From Mesorhizobium sp. LNHC252B00 (GTDB lineage: Bacteria > Pseudomonadota > Alphaproteobacteria > Rhizobiales > Rhizobiaceae): a stretch of 64,000 nucleotides of DNA. Location: the NCBI RefSeq assembly GCF_000502955.1, contig NZ_AYWO01000003.1, positions 185,864-249,863 on the forward strand, read 5' to 3'. Position 1 is the first letter of the stretch. Every line of letters begins with the position of its first letter. The translations under genes and the position numbers were made by a program. This document shows positions 25,084-36,775 of this stretch, one piece after another. Below the pieces are notes generated by a model. The model ran no database searches and had not been told where the DNA came from. It saw only the letters and a program-made list of their open reading frames with translations.

Positions 25084-25881
25084 TCAGGCGTTGGCGGCAG
25101 CCACCGCGCGCTTGGCCATCACCGCGATCAGATTGGCGCGATAGTCGGCCGAGGCATGGATGTCGGTCATCAAATTCTTCGCCGAAACCTTCACGCCATC
25201 GAGCGCCGCGACCGCGAAATTCTTGGCGAGTGCGGCCTCGATCTCCTTCGAGCGGAAGACCCCGTCATCACCTGCACCGGTAACGGCAACGCTGACGCCA
25301 TCCTTGCCCTTGGCCACGAACACGCCAACGATGGCGTAGCGCGATGCCGGATTGCGGAATTTTTCATAGGCCGCCTTGGCCGGCGCGGTGAACGTGACAG
25401 CGGTGATGATTTCGCCATCCTTCAACGACGTCTCGAACAGGCCCTTGAAGAACTTGTCGGCCGCGATCTGGCGCTTGTTGGTGACGATGGTGGCGCCCAA
25501 CGCCAACAGCGCCGCCGGATAATCGGCCGCCGGATCGTTGTTGGCGACCGAGCCGCCGATCGTCCCCTTGTGGCGCACCGCCGGATCGCCGATCAGCGAT
25601 GCCATATGGGCAAGCGCCGGACAGGCCTTCTTCAGCTTCTCGTCGTTGGCGACAGCGTGATGCGTGGTGGCAGCACCGATGGTGACCGTCTTGCCCGACA
25701 CTGTAACACCCTGCAGCTCCTTGATCCGCGACAGGTCGACAAGGTCGGACGGTGCGGCGAGCCGGGTCTTCATTGCCGGGATCAATGTCATGCCGCCCGA
25801 AAGCAGCTTGGCGTCGCCCGTCTTGACCAGCTTGGCGGCATCGGCGACCGAGGCGGCACGGTGATAATTGACTGAGTACAT
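25084..25881 (-). CDS. coxM: FAD-binding medium subunit of a CODH-like molybdenum hydroxylase
   Basis: Carries FAD and passes electrons from the iron-sulphur subunit to an acceptor. The 265-residue protein has the two FAD-binding signatures of the family: AKLLSGGMTLIPAMKTRLAA near residue 25 and TIGGSVANNDPAADYPAALL near residue 110. In between are the LVDLSRIKELQGV and TIGAATTHHAVAND stretches. AGGGAGAAA precedes the ATG at 25881. It is the last gene of the S-L-M operon, separated from the large-subunit gene by a 114-base gap filled by an inverted repeat, and followed by a strong terminator. The name coxM follows the CO dehydrogenase convention; the real substrate may differ. Confidence 0.92.
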   Translation of the reverse strand: MYSVNYHRAASVADAAKLVKTGDAKLLSGGMTLIPAMKTRLAAPSDLVDLSRIKELQGVTVSGKTVTIGAATTHHAVANDEKLKKACPALAHMASLIGDPAVRHKGTIGGSVANNDPAADYPAALLALGATIVTNKRQIAADKFFKGLFETSLKDGEIITAVTFTAPAKAAYEKFRNPASRYAIVGVFVAKGKDGVSVAVTGAGDDGVFRSKEIEAALAKNFAVAALDGVKVSAKNLMTDIHASADYRANLIAVMAKRAVAAANA

Positions 25882-25904
25882 TTGTATTTCTCCCTGGGTG
25901 AAAG

Positions 25905-25987
25905 AGCGAATAGGGAGGAACGATTAGCGAATAGGATTTGTCCCGTCGCACCGCCTTCTCTTCCCGATTCGCTACTCCCTATTCGCT
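25905..25987 (-). repeat. two-part inverted repeat in the L-M gap of the operon
   Basis: AGCGAATAGGGAG (25905-25917) pairs perfectly with CTCCCTATTCGCT (25975-25987), and TAGCGAAT (25925-25932) pairs with ATTCGCTA (25967-25974). Together they make one long stem with a 7-base bulge and a 34-base loop. The inverted repeat spans most of the gap between the large and medium subunit genes and would fold in the operon mRNA. Confidence 0.75.
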
Positions 25988-25995
25988 ATTCGCAT

Positions 25996-28344
25996 TCAAT
26001 GTTTCGTCGCGCGGATCGCTGCCCACACGGTGGACGGCGTTGCCGGCATGGCGAGATCGTTGCTGCCGATGGCGTCGGTGATGGCATTGATCACCGCCGG
26101 CGGCGAGCCGATGGCGCCGGCTTCGCCGCAGCCTTTGATACCGAGCGGATTGCCCGGGCATGGCGTGTTCGAGGTCGAGACCTTGAACGACGGCAGGTCG
26201 CCGGCGCGAGGCATGGTGTAGTCCATGTAGCTCGCGGTCAAAAGCTGACCGCTATTGTCATAGTGGGCGCCTTCCAGCAGCGCCTGGCCGATGCCTTGCG
26301 CAAGCCCGCCATGCACCTGACCCTCGACGATCATCGGGTTGATGATGTTGCCGAAATCGTCGGCGGCGACGAACTGGACGATCTCGGTCATGCCGGTTTC
26401 CGGGTCGACCTCGACCTCGCAGATGTAGCAGCCGGCAGGGAAGGTGAAATTCGACGGATCGTAGAACGCCGTCTCCTTCAGTCCCGGTTCCATCCCGCCC
26501 GGCAGATTATGGGCGGTGTAGGCGGCGAGCGCCATCTGGAACCACGGCACGTGCTTGTCGGTGCCGGCGACCTTCAGCGCGCCGTTCTCGATGACGATAT
26601 CGCTCTCATCGGCCTCGAGCAGATGTGCCGCGATCTTTTTGGCCTTGGCTTCGACCTTGTCGAGCGCCTTGACGATCGCCGACATGCCGACCGCGCCCGA
26701 GCGCGAGCCATAGGTGCCCATGCCCATCTGCACCTTGTCGGTATCGCCATGGACGATCGAGACGGAATCAAGCGGCACGCCGAAGCGCTCGTTGACCAGT
26801 TGCGCGAAAGTCGTCTCATGGCCCTGGCCGTGGCTGTGCGAGCCGGTCAGCACCTCGATCGTGCCGACGGCATTGACGCGCACCTCTGCCGATTCCCACA
26901 GGCCGACACCGGCGCCGAGCGAACCGACCGCAGCGGACGGCGCGATGCCGCAGGCCTCGATGTAGCAACTCATGCCGATGCCGCGCAGCAGCCCCTTCTT
27001 GGCGGCGGCGGCCTTGCGCTTGGCAAAGCCGGCATAGTCCGACGCCTTCATTGCCGCATCGAGCGAAGCCGCATAGTCGCCGGCGTCATAGCACATGATG
27101 ACCGGCGTCTGGTGCGGGAACGAGGTGACGAAGTTCTTGCGGCGCAACTCGGCGGGTGAAACGCCGAACTGTCGCGCGGCCGTCTCCATCATGCGTTCCA
27201 TGACGAAGGTCGCTTCCGGCCGCCCTGCCCCGCGATAGGCATCGACGGGTGCGGTGTTGGTGTAGATCGCCTTCACATTGGCGTGGATCGCCGGGATGTT
27301 GTACTGGCCCGACAGCAGCGTCGCGTAGAGGTAAGTCGGCGTCGCCGACGAAAACAGTGACATATAAGCGCCGAGATTAGCCTTGGTTTCGACCTTGAGG
27401 CCGAGAATCTTGTGATCCTTGTCGAACGCCATTTCGGCATGGGTGTGATGGTCACGGCCATGCGCATCGGTGAGGAAACTCTCGGTGCGGTCGGCCACCC
27501 ATTTGACCGGCACGCCGGTCTTCTTAGATGCCCATAGGCAGACGATCTCTTCGGGATAGATGTAGATTTTCGAGCCAAAGCCGCCGCCGACATCTGGCGC
27601 GATCACGCGCAGCTTGTTTTCCGGCGCGACGTTGTAGAAGGCGCTCATCACCAGCCGCGCCACATGCGGGTTCTGCGAGGTCGTCCAGCAGGTGTAATGA
27701 TCCTCCGCCTTGTCATAGTGGCCAAGCGCCGCGCGCGGCTCCATGGCGTTGGGAACCAGCCGGTTGTTGATGATGTCCATCTTCACGACGTGAGCAGCCT
27801 TCTCGAAGGCCGCGGCCGTATCGTCGGCATTGCCGATATCCCAGTCGAAGATCAGATTGTTGTCGGCTTCCGGGTGGATCTGCGGCGCACCCTTGTCCAT
27901 TGCCCTGGAGGCATCGACGACGGCCTTCAGCTCCTTGTAGGTGATCTCGACCGCCTCGGCGGCATCACGCGCCTGCCCCTTGGTCTCGGCGACGACGATC
28001 ACGACCGCATCGCCGACATAACGGACGCGGTCGAAGGCCAGCGGCGACCACGCCCCCATCTTCATCGGCGAGCCGTCCTTGGAGTGGATCATCCAGCCGC
28101 AGATGATGTTGCCGATACCGTCGGCCTTGAGTTCCTTGCCGGTCAGCACGCCGATGACGCCCGGCATGTCTTGAGCCTTCTTGACGTCGATCTTCTTGAT
28201 CTGCGCATGCGCGTGCGGGCTGCGCACGAAGGCGGCATGCTTCATGCCTGGAACCACCATGTCGTCGACGTAGCGGCCGGCGCCGGTGATGAACCGTTTA
28301 TCTTCCTTGCGCGCGACCCGAGCGCCAACACCTTCAATGCCCAT
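25996..28344 (-). CDS. coxL: molybdopterin-binding large subunit, form II CODH-like
   Basis: Catalytic subunit binding the molybdenum-cytosine dinucleotide cofactor. At 782 residues it has the xanthine oxidase family layout: [20 protein letters not shown] at the N-terminus, [16 protein letters not shown], and an active-site loop near residue 370 reading [13 protein letters not shown]. In the CODH literature AYXCSFR marks true CO-oxidising form I enzymes and AYXGAGR marks form II. This enzyme is therefore form II, whose physiological substrate is unsettled (CO at low affinity, or other aldehydes or heterocycles). [14 protein letters not shown] and [20 protein letters not shown], with the catalytic Glu, are present. 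GGAGG precedes the ATG at 28344. Confidence 0.93.
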   Translation of the reverse strand: MGIEGVGARVARKEDKRFITGAGRYVDDMVVPGMKHAAFVRSPHAHAQIKKIDVKKAQDMPGVIGVLTGKELKADGIGNIICGWMIHSKDGSPMKMGAWSPLAFDRVRYVGDAVVIVVAETKGQARDAAEAVEITYKELKAVVDASRAMDKGAPQIHPEADNNLIFDWDIGNADDTAAAFEKAAHVVKMDIINNRLVPNAMEPRAALGHYDKAEDHYTCWTTSQNPHVARLVMSAFYNVAPENKLRVIAPDVGGGFGSKIYIYPEEIVCLWASKKTGVPVKWVADRTESFLTDAHGRDHHTHAEMAFDKDHKILGLKVETKANLGAYMSLFSSATPTYLYATLLSGQYNIPAIHANVKAIYTNTAPVDAYRGAGRPEATFVMERMMETAARQFGVSPAELRRKNFVTSFPHQTPVIMCYDAGDYAASLDAAMKASDYAGFAKRKAAAAKKGLLRGIGMSCYIEACGIAPSAAVGSLGAGVGLWESAEVRVNAVGTIEVLTGSHSHGQGHETTFAQLVNERFGVPLDSVSIVHGDTDKVQMGMGTYGSRSGAVGMSAIVKALDKVEAKAKKIAAHLLEADESDIVIENGALKVAGTDKHVPWFQMALAAYTAHNLPGGMEPGLKETAFYDPSNFTFPAGCYICEVEVDPETGMTEIVQFVAADDFGNIINPMIVEGQVHGGLAQGIGQALLEGAHYDNSGQLLTASYMDYTMPRAGDLPSFKVSTSNTPCPGNPLGIKGCGEAGAIGSPPAVINAITDAIGSNDLAMPATPSTVWAAIRATKH

Positions 28345-28358
28345 CAGAAATTCCTCCC

Positions 28359-28448
28359 GGTGAATAGTGAATGGTGAATTGATGAATGGTCGAAATGGAG
28401 GAGGAGCCCGCGGCCACTCTACTCACCATTCACCATTCACTATTCACC
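28359..28448 (-). repeat. perfect 21-bp inverted repeat in the S-L gap
   Basis: Arms 28359-28379 and 28428-28448 are exact reverse complements over 21 bases, with a 48-base loop. One arm begins directly after the small-subunit stop codon. The other ends about six bases before the ribosome-binding site of the large subunit. It thus fills the whole intergenic gap. The arms are built from repeated GTGAAT / ATTCAC words. Confidence 0.85.
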
Positions 28449-28949
<501 letters not shown>

Positions 28950-29148
28950 GGTCCCTCCCTGGGTATCAACCTTGGTCATCACGCTGCCGACGCGGTGTTG
29001 GCGCGTCAACCCCATGCATTATTCGTACACCGCACAACGGACAAAAAACAGCACGTCGCAAACGCGGCACATTATACTTTCGGTCATGGCCACGCCCCAC
29101 CCTGCAATCCCGGCCTGCCCATTGCCAAAACACAGATTGAAGGCAACA

Positions 29149-30399
29149 ATGTTTGTCGACGCGGGCGCCAAAGCACACAAAAAACAGGGCGCGCACAAAA
29201 ACGCGTCGGAGGAAACGCGGAGAACATCGCTGGCCAATTCACGGACGCGCTATGCATGCGGCCTGTCGGCGCTCACCACGGACGAGCCCGACATGGAGGC
29301 GTTCGCCAGGGCGATCGCGCTGGAGGCAGCCGTGATCGACGCCGGCTTTGCGCTGCTGTTCTTTTCCCAGAGCCTGGTCGAGGCCAGCGCGCTTGCCCAG
29401 GCGCTCATGACCCACGCACCGGCCCTCCATCACGCTGGCTGCTCGACCGCCGGCGAGATCACGCCGCAAGGCCTCGAGGATGGCCACGTGCTCGCCATGC
29501 TGCTTCCGTCCGCCGTGTTCACCGCCGTCAGCGTGATGGTCGACAATTTGTCGTCGTCGGGCATGGACATCATCACCAGTGAGGTCGAGGCCTTGCGGCG
29601 GTCGCTGCGCGCGCGCCTGGGTTGCGATCGCACCCAGGGAACGTTCGCGCTCTGCTTCATCGACGGACTTTCCTATGCCGAGGAAGCGGTGAGTTCGGCC
29701 ATCCATTGGGGCCTAGACGACATACCGCTGCTTGGCGGCTCGGCCGGTGACGATCTGAAATTCGAGACGACGCGCCTGATCTCGAACGGCAAGGTCACCT
29801 CCGACAGCGCCATCATCGTACTGGTAGCAACCGAAATTCCTTTCCATGTCTTCAAGACCGACAATTTCGTTCCAACAGACGAAAAGCTGGTGGTGACGTC
29901 GTCAGATCCCGATCACCGCATCGTGCGCGAGTTCAATGCCACCAATGCCGCGGAGGAATATGCCGCTTCCGTCGGCATCGTCGCGCAGATGCTGACGCCG
30001 CTGAGCTTTGCTTCGCATCCGGTGGTGGTGAAGGTCGGCGGTGAATATTACTGCCGTTCGATCCAGAAGATGCATCCCGACGGCTCGCTGTCATTCTTCT
30101 GCGCCATCGACGATGGCGTCGTGCTGTCGATCGCCCAGCCCAAGGACATGATCGAAGCGACGCGGGCGGCACTGCGCGATGTCGAGGAGAGGCTTGGCGG
30201 CATCGACATGATCCTCGGCTTCGACTGCGTGCTGCGCCGGCTGGATGCGCGCAACCGGCAAGTGTTTCGCGACATCTCGGAACTCTACCGGGTCAACAAT
30301 GTCATCGGCTTCGGCACCTATGGCGAACAGTACCGGTCGATGCATCTGAACCAGACTTTTACCGGCATCGCCTTCGGCGAGCGCCAGGCGGCGGAATAA
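29149..30399 (+). CDS. FIST-domain sensor protein, NosP-like
   Basis: Predicted cytoplasmic sensor, 416 residues. It has the FIST N domain (FARAIALEAAVIDAGFALLF, HAGCSTAGEITPQGLEDGH, FALCFIDGLSYAEEAVSSAI, PLLGGSAGDDLKFETTRLIS). The C-terminal FIST C domain ends DMILGFDCVLRRLDARNRQV, NNVIGFGTYGEQYRSMHLNQ and TFTGIAFGERQAAE. Proteins of this type (NosP) bind heme and sense nitric oxide and are encoded beside histidine kinases, exactly as here: the next gene is a hybrid kinase 14 bases on. The ATG at 29149 has GAAGG seven bases upstream; longer in-frame readings run into the promoter region. The ligand is inferred from family and context. Confidence 0.85.
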   Translation: MFVDAGAKAHKKQGAHKNASEETRRTSLANSRTRYACGLSALTTDEPDMEAFARAIALEAAVIDAGFALLFFSQSLVEASALAQALMTHAPALHHAGCSTAGEITPQGLEDGHVLAMLLPSAVFTAVSVMVDNLSSSGMDIITSEVEALRRSLRARLGCDRTQGTFALCFIDGLSYAEEAVSSAIHWGLDDIPLLGGSAGDDLKFETTRLISNGKVTSDSAIIVLVATEIPFHVFKTDNFVPTDEKLVVTSSDPDHRIVREFNATNAAEEYAASVGIVAQMLTPLSFASHPVVVKVGGEYYCRSIQKMHPDGSLSFFCAIDDGVVLSIAQPKDMIEATRAALRDVEERLGGIDMILGFDCVLRRLDARNRQVFRDISELYRVNNVIGFGTYGEQYRSMHLNQTFTGIAFGERQAAE

Positions 30400-30413
30400 G
30401 GCGGCGGAATACG

Positions 30414-31754
30414 ATGCCGCTGAGGGACATAAACGATCTTGAAAAGCTGAAGAAGATCAACGCGGCACTGGTCAGCCGCGTCGAACGGTCGATGGACCAG
30501 CAAGGCAACGCCTTCTCGCTGTTCCAGACAGCGATTTCGCTGGAAAACCGGGTGCGCACGCGAACCGAGGAACTGCACTCGACCTTGCGCCGGCTGGAGC
30601 AATCGAACATCGACCTCAGCGCCGCCAAGGAAAACGCCGAACTGGCAAACCTGTCCAAGACAAGGTTTCTCGCCGCCGCCAGCCACGACGTGCTGCAGCC
30701 GTTGAACGCGGCCCACCTCTCCGTTTCGGCGCTCGCCGAAGTGCAGACCAGTGACGAGGGCAAGAAGCTGGTGCGGCAGGTCGAGCGCTCGCTGGAGACG
30801 ATGGAGGACCTGCTGCGCACGCTGCTCGACATCTCCAAGCTCGATGCCGGCGTGGTGCAGCCCGACATAAGCGACGTCAGCCTGGAGGCGCTGTTCTCGT
30901 CGCTGCGTTCGGATTTCCAGCCGGTGGCGGAACTGAAAGGACTGTCGCTGAAGTTCCGGCCGGTCAATGCCGTGGTCCGCTCCGACCGCACGCTGCTGCG
31001 CCGCATCCTGCAGAACATCCTTTCCAACGCGCTGGGCTATACCCGCTCGGGCGGCGTGCTGGTCGGCACCAGGCATCGCGGCGACACCATCCGCATCGAC
31101 GTCGCCGACACCGGCTGCGGCATCCCCGACGACCAGCGCGAGGCGGTGTTCGAGGAATTCCATCGCGGCACCTCGTCCGCCAATGCCGAACTGGACGGTG
31201 GCGGTCTCGGCCTCGGACTTGCCATCGTGCGCCGCATGTCCAGCGCGCTCGGCCATCCCGTGACATTTTCATCGAAGGTCGGGCGCGGCACCATCTTCCA
31301 CATCGATGTTCCCGTCGGCTTCGGCGCCCCGGCCGCCGCGATCGCCAGCCTTGCCGACATGGAACGGCCCCGCGGCTATGGGCTGTTCGGCACCAAGGTG
31401 CTGCTGGTCGAGAACGATGTCGAAGTGCTGCAGGCCATGATCTTCCTGCTCGAGCGCTGGCAATGCCTGGTGCGGGCCGCGACCTCGACCGACGATGCCC
31501 TCGACATGCTCGGCGACACCGACTGGGTGCCCGACATCGTCATTGCCGACCAGCATCTCGACGGCGGCGATCTCGGCACCGCGACCATCGCCGAAGTTCG
31601 CGACTATCTCGGTCGCGCCGTTCCGGCGCTGATCGTCACCGCCGACAGTTCCGAAGCGGTCGCCAAGGCGGCGCGTGCGGGTGGCATCGAACTTATGCGC
31701 AAGCCACTGAAGCCGGCGCAGTTAAGGGCACTGCTGGCGCATTTGCTGGCTTAG
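30414..31754 (+). CDS. hybrid histidine kinase/receiver, NahK-like
   Basis: Cytoplasmic signalling kinase, 446 residues. It opens with a coiled-coil region (about residues 10-80), then the H box FLAAASHDVLQPLNAAHLSV, with the HDVLQPL form typical of this group. The ATPase domain shows the N box (RRILQNILSNALGYTRSGGV) and the G boxes (VADTGCGIPDDQREA; GGGLGLGLAIVRRMSSALGH). A C-terminal receiver follows, with VLLVENDVEV and the phosphoacceptor in PDIVIADQHLDGGDLG. There is no membrane segment. With the FIST protein just upstream it forms the sensor-kinase pair described for NosP/NahK, where NO-bound sensor inhibits the kinase. Output probably goes to the response regulator at 32413. Confidence 0.92.
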   Translation: MPLRDINDLEKLKKINAALVSRVERSMDQQGNAFSLFQTAISLENRVRTRTEELHSTLRRLEQSNIDLSAAKENAELANLSKTRFLAAASHDVLQPLNAAHLSVSALAEVQTSDEGKKLVRQVERSLETMEDLLRTLLDISKLDAGVVQPDISDVSLEALFSSLRSDFQPVAELKGLSLKFRPVNAVVRSDRTLLRRILQNILSNALGYTRSGGVLVGTRHRGDTIRIDVADTGCGIPDDQREAVFEEFHRGTSSANAELDGGGLGLGLAIVRRMSSALGHPVTFSSKVGRGTIFHIDVPVGFGAPAAAIASLADMERPRGYGLFGTKVLLVENDVEVLQAMIFLLERWQCLVRAATSTDDALDMLGDTDWVPDIVIADQHLDGGDLGTATIAEVRDYLGRAVPALIVTADSSEAVAKAARAGGIELMRKPLKPAQLRALLAHLLA

Positions 31755-31828
31755 GGCGGAACTACGGTGACAAGTGCGCATTTGCCTGGCAACCGAAACC
31801 CGATGGCGACTGTCGGCGTTTGTGGGCA

Positions 31829-32383
31829 ATGAGCTTTAGAGTCGAACCGCTTGCTCGACAGAATTGGCCGGCGTTCGTGGATCTGTTTTCGGTGAGCGGA
31901 CCGGTCGGTCGTTGCTGGTGCATGTACGGAAAGATTGGCCCGGCTTACCGCCAGCGGCTACCCGATGAAAATCGGCGTGCATTTCAGCAATCGGCGTTAT
32001 CTGGCGATGTGCCCCAGGGCCTTTTGGCCTTCGACGGAGAAGTGACCGTGGGATGGTGCCAAATCACGCCCGTCGAAGCAGTGCCTTACCTCAAGACAAG
32101 GTGGACCGGCGCCGAAGACCGTCGGGAAAAGACATGGTTCATCTCCTGCTTCTACGTCCGCAAGGGCCATCGTCGACGCGGGATAACTCGAGTACTGATC
32201 AAGGCGAGCATCGCTCACGCAAGACGACATGGCGCCGAGGCGATCGAGGCGATGCCGCTCGATGGCAGCAAGTCGCCGAGCGCAACGGGTAGCGGGTACG
32301 TGTCGACCTTCGAGAGCGCAGGGTTCCAAGCCATAGCACACCGCGATGCGGCCCACCCGCTGATGAGACTTTCATTGTCATAA
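31829..32383 (+). CDS. GNAT family N-acetyltransferase
   Basis: Predicted acetyltransferase, 184 residues. The acetyl-CoA binding region is WFISCFYVRKGHRRRGITRV, with the R-R-R-G-I/T pattern, followed by LIKASIAHARRHGAEAIEAM. The N-terminal part contains RCWCMYGKIGPAYRQRLPDE, seen in a subgroup of uncharacterised bacterial GNAT proteins. It stands between the hybrid kinase and the convergent response regulator and has no obvious link to either. The ATG at 31829 follows a weak GTGGG. The substrate is unknown. Confidence 0.82.
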   Translation: MSFRVEPLARQNWPAFVDLFSVSGPVGRCWCMYGKIGPAYRQRLPDENRRAFQQSALSGDVPQGLLAFDGEVTVGWCQITPVEAVPYLKTRWTGAEDRREKTWFISCFYVRKGHRRRGITRVLIKASIAHARRHGAEAIEAMPLDGSKSPSATGSGYVSTFESAGFQAIAHRDAAHPLMRLSLS

Positions 32384-32412
32384 GCCACGACGCGCACGCC
32401 CGCCGTTGGCCC

Positions 32413-33096
32413 TCAAAACCCAGCCTGGTCCCGAAACAGCTCCGCATTGTCGAGCTTCGACACCTCGATCACCGCCTGCGTGCGGCTGTAGACATTGAGC
32501 TTGCGCAGGATTTCCGACACATGCGCCTTCACCGTGGTCTCTCCCACCTGCAGCTCATAGGCGATCTGCTTGTTGAGCAGGCCCTGGCGTAGCATCTGCA
32601 GCACCCGCAGCTGTTGCGGCGTCAGCGTCGACAGGCGCTGCACCATGTCGGCGCGGTCGACGCTTTCGGCGTCGGGCGTGCGGCCTTCATAGGTTTCCGG
32701 CACATAGATCGCGCCTTCCATCACCGAGCGTATGGCGGCGGCCAGGTCGCTCTTGCGCGCCGATTTCGGAATGAAGCCGGCGGCACCATAGGACAGCGCC
32801 TCAGAAATGATCTTCGGCTCCTCATGGCCGGAAACGATCACCACCGGCAGGCGCGGATAGCGGGTCCTGAGCTGCAGCAGCCCGTCAAAGCCGTGCACGT
32901 CAGGCATGCTGAGATCGAGAAGCGCAAGGTCGAACGGCTTGGCGCCGGCCAGCAGATCGAGCGCCTCGGTGATCGAGCGCGCTTCCACCGTGTCGACTTC
33001 CGGATAGGCCATCTGCACCGCGCTGTGCAGCGCCTCGCGAAACAGCGGATGGTCGTCGATGATCAGGAACCGGGCGCGATCGTGGATTGCGGTCAT
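32413..33096 (-). CDS. LuxR/NarL-type response regulator
   Basis: DNA-binding response regulator, 227 residues. The receiver has the acidic pair (FLIIDDHPLFREAL), the phosphoacceptor Asp in DLALLDLSMPDVHGFDGL and the conserved Thr/Ser and Lys (VIVSGHEE; GFIPKSARKS). The C-terminal LuxR helix-turn-helix is LTPQQLRVLQMLRQGLLNKQ, then AYELQVGETTVKAHVSEILR and KLNVYSRTQAV. It lacks a kinase partner on its own strand; the hybrid kinase 650 bases away on the other strand is the nearest and a plausible partner. The genes it controls may include the molybdenum hydroxylase operon, but no operator evidence is visible. Confidence 0.92.
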   Translation of the reverse strand: MTAIHDRARFLIIDDHPLFREALHSAVQMAYPEVDTVEARSITEALDLLAGAKPFDLALLDLSMPDVHGFDGLLQLRTRYPRLPVVIVSGHEEPKIISEALSYGAAGFIPKSARKSDLAAAIRSVMEGAIYVPETYEGRTPDAESVDRADMVQRLSTLTPQQLRVLQMLRQGLLNKQIAYELQVGETTVKAHVSEILRKLNVYSRTQAVIEVSKLDNAELFRDQAGF

Positions 33097-33271
33097 AGGG
33101 GTTCATTTCAGTTCGTGGGCGATTAGAATAACCTCGCCAGCATGGCCAGATTATTGCCAAATAGTATATCGCCATCTCCGGCGGAAAGCGCCGCCGGCAC
33201 TTCCTCGACCAAATCGCCTTGCCCGGCCGCCCAAATCGGTCGAATGTTGCGGTAATCAGGCAGAGACCTAC

Positions 33272-33967
<696 letters not shown>

Positions 33968-33971
33968 TCGC

Positions 33972-34622
33972 ATGAGCGACCTCGTCCTGCACAACTACTA
34001 TCGCTCCTCCACCTCCTACCGGGTGCGGATCGCGCTGGAGATGAAAGGGCTGAGTTATGACTACGTGCCGCATCATCTGCGCCATGGCGAGCATCTGGAA
34101 CCGGCCTATCTCGCAGTCAATCCGCAAGGGCTGGTGCCGGCGCTGGTCCTCGGCGACGGCACACTGCTGACGCAATCGCTGGCGATCATCGAATTCCTCG
34201 ACGAGACCAGCCCGGAACCACCGCTGCTGCCAAGCGATCGGGCTGGTCGGGCACGCGTGAGAATGCTGGCGCAGATGATCGCCTGCGACATCCACCCGGT
34301 GAACAATCTGCGCGTGCTGACCTCGCTGCGCACCCTGTTCGGCGCCGGCGACCAGGACATCACCAACTGGTTCCGCCATTGGGTGAACGAAGGCTTTCAA
34401 CCGCTTGAGAAGATCCTGGCTTCGTCGCCCGAGACCGGAACATTCTGCCATGGCGAGACGCCGGGGCTGGCTGACATCTGCCTGGCCGCGCAAGTCACCA
34501 GCAACGCCCGCTTCGGCGTCGACCTGAGCCCCTATCCGACGATCGCTCGCATCAACGCCGCGTGCATGGCGCTGCCGGCTTTCCAGAAGGCGGCGCCCCA
34601 GAACCAGATCGATGCTGAATAG
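33972..34622 (+). CDS. maiA: maleylpyruvate/maleylacetoacetate isomerase (zeta-class GST)
   Basis: Glutathione-dependent cis-trans isomerase, cytoplasmic, 216 residues. The zeta-class GST motif is NYYRSSTSYRVRIALEMKGL at residues 8-27, with the S-S-x-S-Y-R-V-R catalytic loop. The conserved NPQGLVPALVLGDGTLLTQS and AIIEFLDETSP follow, then the helical C-terminal domain (DIHPVNNLRVLTSL; WVNEGFQPLEKIL; GETPGLADICLAAQV). It starts four bases after the hydrolase stop, so the two form an operon. Whether the substrate is maleylpyruvate (gentisate route) or maleylacetoacetate (tyrosine/homogentisate route) cannot be decided without the dioxygenase gene. Confidence 0.92.
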   Translation: MSDLVLHNYYRSSTSYRVRIALEMKGLSYDYVPHHLRHGEHLEPAYLAVNPQGLVPALVLGDGTLLTQSLAIIEFLDETSPEPPLLPSDRAGRARVRMLAQMIACDIHPVNNLRVLTSLRTLFGAGDQDITNWFRHWVNEGFQPLEKILASSPETGTFCHGETPGLADICLAAQVTSNARFGVDLSPYPTIARINAACMALPAFQKAAPQNQIDAE

Positions 34623-34740
34623 GGCTTCATCGGCCGACGCGTAACGTCGGCGCCCGGTTCTGGCGGAATCGATTTCCGCTTGACCCAACTGGGAATCGGC
34701 TATCGTTTTCCTGCAACGCAGCAGGGTGGGAGTGTGACCT

Positions 34741-35781
<1,041 letters not shown>

Positions 35782-35805
35782 CCGGCCCGGTCGCCCGAGT
35801 CGGCC

Positions 35806-36673
35806 CTACCTTGCAAACTTCTTCGCGCCGAACACGCACAACACCACGCCGAGCGTGACGACGACCATCAGCGGGCTGACCTGCTCGTGCAGCAGCGTCG
35901 CCGCCAGGGCGAGGCCGAAGAAGGGCTGCAGCAACTGCAACTGCCCAACGGCGGCGATGCCGCCTTGCGCCAGGCCGCGATACCAGAAGACGAAGCCGAT
36001 CAGCATGCTGAACAGCGAGACGTAGCCCAGTCCGATCCAGGCGTTGGATCCGACGCCGGCAAAGGACGGCGGCAGCGTCGCGAAAGTCAGCACCAACATG
36101 ATCGGCAGCGACAGCACCAGCGCCCAACAGATCACTTGCCAACCGCCGAGCTTGCGCGACAGCGCTGCCCCCCTCGGCATAGCCCAGGCCGCAGGCGACG
36201 ATGGCGGCGAGCATCAGGCCATCACCGATCGGCGAAGCCGTCACGCCTTGCGTCAGGGCAAAGCCTGCGACCAGCGCACTTCCAACGCACGAAAACAGCC
36301 AAAACGCCGGGCGCGGACGGTCACCACCGCGCAGTACGCCGAAGATCGCGGTCGCCAGCGGCAGCAGGCCGACGAAGATGATGGAATGGGCCGTGGTGAC
36401 GTGCTTCAGCGCCAGGGCGGTCAGCAAGGGAAAACCGACGACCACGCCAAGTGCAACGATCACCAGCGACAGCAGATCGCCACGCTCCGGGCGTTTCTGC
36501 CGGAACAGGAGCAGCAGCGCCAGGCCGAGCATTCCGGCAATCGCCGCCCGGGCCGACGTCAGGAATGTCGGATCGAAATCTTTCACCGCCACGCGCGTTG
36601 CCGGGAGCGAGCCGCTGAAGATCAACACGCCAATGAACCCGTTCACCCAGCCGCTCGCGATCTTGTCCATCAT
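35806..36673 (-). pseudogene. EamA/DMT family transporter with a one-base frameshift
   Basis: The two parts together make a typical ten-helix drug/metabolite exporter of about 288 residues. The first frame runs from 36673 (SGWVNGFIGVLIFSGSLPAT, then VAVKDFDPTFLTSARAAIAG) to LMLAAIVACGLGYAEGG. The second frame continues from RGAALSRKLGGWQVICWALV through LLQPFFGLALAATLLHEQVS to the stop at 35806. The break lies at a run of six C (36168-36173, plus strand), where one base too many shifts the frame. Only this indel separates the halves, so it may be a sequencing error, a phase-variable tract or a recent inactivation. It is divergent from a MocR-type regulator, the usual neighbour of such transporters. 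Confidence 0.82.
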
Positions 36674-36735
36674 ATGCTCCGTTTTGTCGGCTCTGTATCG
36701 AGCGGAGCCCGTGGCATTGCCAGAGACAATGCGGT

Positions 36736-36753
36736 ACAGTTATACAAAACTGT
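36736..36753. promoter_or_regulatory. inverted repeat in the EamA/MocR divergent promoter
   Basis: ACAGT and ACTGT form an inverted repeat around TATACAAA, which itself looks like a -10 region. It lies 23 bases before the likely ATG of the MocR gene and 63 bases before the transporter start. MocR proteins commonly bind such shared regions; the site is a suggestion only. Confidence 0.3.
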
Positions 36754-36775
36754 CATGGGCAATTGAGCAGTACGG

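Noticed and set aside
25996..28344. Form I (CO-oxidising) CODH
   Set aside because: The active-site loop reads AYRGAGR, not AYXCSFR.
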